From contig CAVXUX010000001.1 in the NCBI GenBank assembly GCA_963765135.1, forward strand, positions 310,001-374,000: a stretch of DNA of 64,000 bases. Direction: 5' to 3'. The stretch is from JACVRW01 sp963765135. GTDB lineage: Bacteria; Actinomycetota; Thermoleophilia; Solirubrobacterales; Thermoleophilaceae. Every line of letters begins with the position of its first letter. Position 1 is the first letter of the stretch. A program made the position numbers and the translations under genes. This document shows positions 62,651 to 64,000 of the stretch, in pieces. The notes beneath the pieces are model-generated. The model was given only the letters and a program-made list of their open reading frames with translations. It ran no database searches and had not been told where the DNA came from.

Positions 62651-63303
62651 ACCGACTCGGGCGCCGGGTCGCCGCCCCCGGCCTTCTTGCGCCGCCGAGC
62701 ACGGAGCAGCAGGTAGGCCGCCCCCAGCACGATCGCGGCGGCGACCGCGTAGTCGACGTAGTGGAGGTACTCCTTCCAGTCCTCCCAGTTGTCCCCGGCC
62801 TGCTTCCCGATGAAGGTCAGCATCAGCACCCATGGCACGCAGCCGGCCAGCGTGAGGACGCTGAAGCGCCAGAACGGCATGCGCGCCACCCCGGCCGGCA
62901 GCGAGATGAACGTGCGGATGATCGGCAGCATGCGCGTGAAGAAGACGGTTGCGTCGCCGTGGCGCTCGAACCACCGATCGGCCCACTCGAGGTGGCTCTT
63001 CTTGATGTGCAGCTTCTTGCCGTGCTTCTCGAGGATGTCCACGCGCCCGTAGTAGCCGACCCCGTACGCGATCCAGGACCCGACCAGGTTTGCGAGCGAC
63101 CCGACCGCCACGGCTGCGAACAGGCTGTACTCCCCATTCGACACGTTGAAGCCGGCGAACAGCATCGTCGCCTCGCTCGGCACCGGGATGCACGCGCTCT
63201 CCAGGAGCATCAGCAGGAACACGCCTGGGAGCCCCATCGCATCCACGACATCGACGGCAGCGTTGACGAGCGGGTCGGTGATCGACGCCATGAGGACCGT
63301 CAT
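62647..63303 (-). CDS. DedA-family membrane protein
   Basis: About 218 residues with the DedA/SNARE-associated core: PGVFLLMLLESACIPVPSEATMLFAGF in outline, LVGSWIAYGVGYYGR, the cytoplasmic FERHGDATVFFTRMLPIIRTFISLPAGVARM and VPWVLMLTFIGKQAGDNW. Some DedA proteins (UptA, PetA) return undecaprenyl phosphate to the inner face, so pairing with uppP points to lipid-carrier recycling. Start ATG 63303 or 63291. Confidence 0.92.
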   Translation of the reverse strand: MTVLMASITDPLVNAAVDVVDAMGLPGVFLLMLLESACIPVPSEATMLFAGFNVSNGEYSLFAAVAVGSLANLVGSWIAYGVGYYGRVDILEKHGKKLHIKKSHLEWADRWFERHGDATVFFTRMLPIIRTFISLPAGVARMPFWRFSVLTLAGCVPWVLMLTFIGKQAGDNWEDWKEYLHYVDYAVAAAIVLGAAYLLLRARRRKKAGGGDPAPESV

Positions 63304-63330
63304 GAGAGCGATTAGGGTAGCTAGCCGCCC

Positions 63331-64000
63331 ATGACCGATGTGCCGCTTTTCGCCAGCTCGCTGGCGCCCTACCACGATCGCCTCACCGAGGCGATCGATC
63401 GCGTCGCGCGCTCCGGTCGCTACATCCTCGGCCCCGAGGTGGCGGCGTTCGAGTCGGAGTTCGCGGCCTACCTCGGTGTCGAGCACTGCATCGCGGTGGC
63501 CAACGGGACCGACGCCCTGACGATCGCGCTGCGCGCGCTCGGGGTCGGACCCGGCGACGAGGTCGTGATGCCCTCGTTCACCTTCTACGCCACCGCCGAG
63601 GCGGCGATCGTCGCCGGCGCCACGCCGGTGTTCTGCGACATCGACCCCGACACGTTCTGCGTCACCGCCGAGACCGTCAAGGCCGTGCTCACCCCGCGCA
63701 CGAAGGCGATCGTCCCGGTGCACCTGTTCGGCAACGTCGCCCCGGTGCCCGAGCTGCGCGAGCTGGGGGTGCCGGTGGTGGAGGACGCCGCCCAGGCCGC
63801 CGGGGCGTCGCTCGACGGCGTCAAGGCGGGCGCGCTCGCCGACGCGGCAACGTTCTCGTTCTTCCCGGCCAAGAACCTGCCCTGCCTGGGGGATGGGGGC
63901 GCGATCGTCACCGGCGACGACCGCGTTGCCGAGCTGGCTCGCCTGCTGCGCTTCCACGGGTCCACGGACAAGCAGACCTTCACCGAGGTGGGCTACAACT
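63331..64000 (+). CDS. DegT/DnrJ/EryC1-family sugar aminotransferase (partial, cut by window end)
   Basis: It begins at ATG 63331, and 223 residues are visible without a stop. Family motifs are SGRYILGPEVAAFESEFAAYLG, VANGTDALTIALRALGVGPGDEV, MPSFTFYATAEAAIVAGATPVF, VPVHLFGNVAP, VVEDAAQAAGA and the PLP lysine in FSFFPAKNLPCLGDGGAI. These enzymes transaminate nucleotide-linked keto-sugars, feeding surface polysaccharide or glycosylation. Divergent from dedA with 27 bp between starts. Confidence 0.92.
   Translation, partial: MTDVPLFASSLAPYHDRLTEAIDRVARSGRYILGPEVAAFESEFAAYLGVEHCIAVANGTDALTIALRALGVGPGDEVVMPSFTFYATAEAAIVAGATPVFCDIDPDTFCVTAETVKAVLTPRTKAIVPVHLFGNVAPVPELRELGVPVVEDAAQAAGASLDGVKAGALADAATFSFFPAKNLPCLGDGGAIVTGDDRVAELARLLRFHGSTDKQTFTEVGYN

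Overview
The window is very G+C-rich DNA from a high-GC Gram-positive bacterium. It carries both signature actinobacterial clusters: the origin-proximal rpmH-dnaA-dnaN-recF-dciA-gyrB-gyrA block and the fhaA-fhaB-pstP-rodA-pbpA-pknB envelope/kinase operon. Several details point away from mycobacteria and streptomycetes and towards a deep class such as Thermoleophilia (inference): a split, b6f-like quinol oxidoreductase (QcrA, a b6-type QcrB, QcrC fused to a mono-heme cytochrome c), a GyrB with an internal insert of about 170 residues, and a fused siroheme-decarboxylase-like protein in a heme operon. No prophage, transposase, CRISPR array or rRNA was seen. The window is essentially core genome.

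Layout. 1-6.3 kb: amine/polyamine locus (permease tail, flavin amine oxidase, TetR regulator, PotD-B-C-A-type ABC importer) with many broken frames, ended by tRNA-Lys. 6.4-9.6 kb: STAS anti-sigma antagonist, a TPR-like membrane protein, tatC-tatA, dcd and a zinc-ribbon protein. 9.65-17.3 kb: one long leftward run joining menaquinone (polyprenyl synthase, menG), the bc/b6f-like complex (qcrC-qcrB-qcrA) and tetrapyrrole synthesis (hemL, fused ahbA/ahbB-like, hemB). 17.5-24.4 kb: an ABC exporter, ymdB, and a coupled leftward cluster (DUF4126, alkaline-phosphatase-fold enzyme, GtrA, membrane glycosyltransferase-like protein). 24.4-27.3 kb: aminotransferase, D-Ala-D-Ala ligase, BFN nuclease, tRNA-Ile. 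27.4-32.5 kb (leftward): rpmH-rnpA-yidD-yidC-jag-rsmG-parA-parB. 32.7-42 kb (rightward): dnaA to gyrA. 42-46.3 kb: a candidate structured RNA, then leftward RibD-type reductase, coiled-coil protein, HNH nuclease, pheA, DUF4446 and a secreted/anchored protein. 46.4-56.6 kb: kinase/phosphatase/cell-wall operon ending in a second D-Ala-D-Ala ligase. 56.6-63.3 kb (leftward): another kinase, an AbiEi/DUF559-like protein, purM, a GAF-GAF-SpoIIE phosphatase, uppP and dedA. The window ends inside a DegT-type aminotransferase.

Genes are packed with ATGA/GTGA/TGATG stop-start overlaps, so most runs are probably translationally coupled operons. Four cross-cutting patterns stand out. (1) Every broken gene is repaired by deleting one base per break (11 in all, seven in the first 5.6 kb), which looks like systematic insertion error rather than gene decay. 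(2) Several genes have CTG as the best-supported start, usually in a CTGA overlap. (3) There are two unrelated families of dispersed palindromic repeats, one of which sits directly behind both D-Ala-D-Ala ligase genes. (4) A structured intergenic RNA with a near-perfect Shine-Dalgarno sequence and mini-ORFs lies behind gyrA. The dnaA-dnaN spacer is only 111 bp and lacks a DnaA-box cluster, so oriC is not clearly in its usual place, although parAB and two near-consensus parS-like sites are present.
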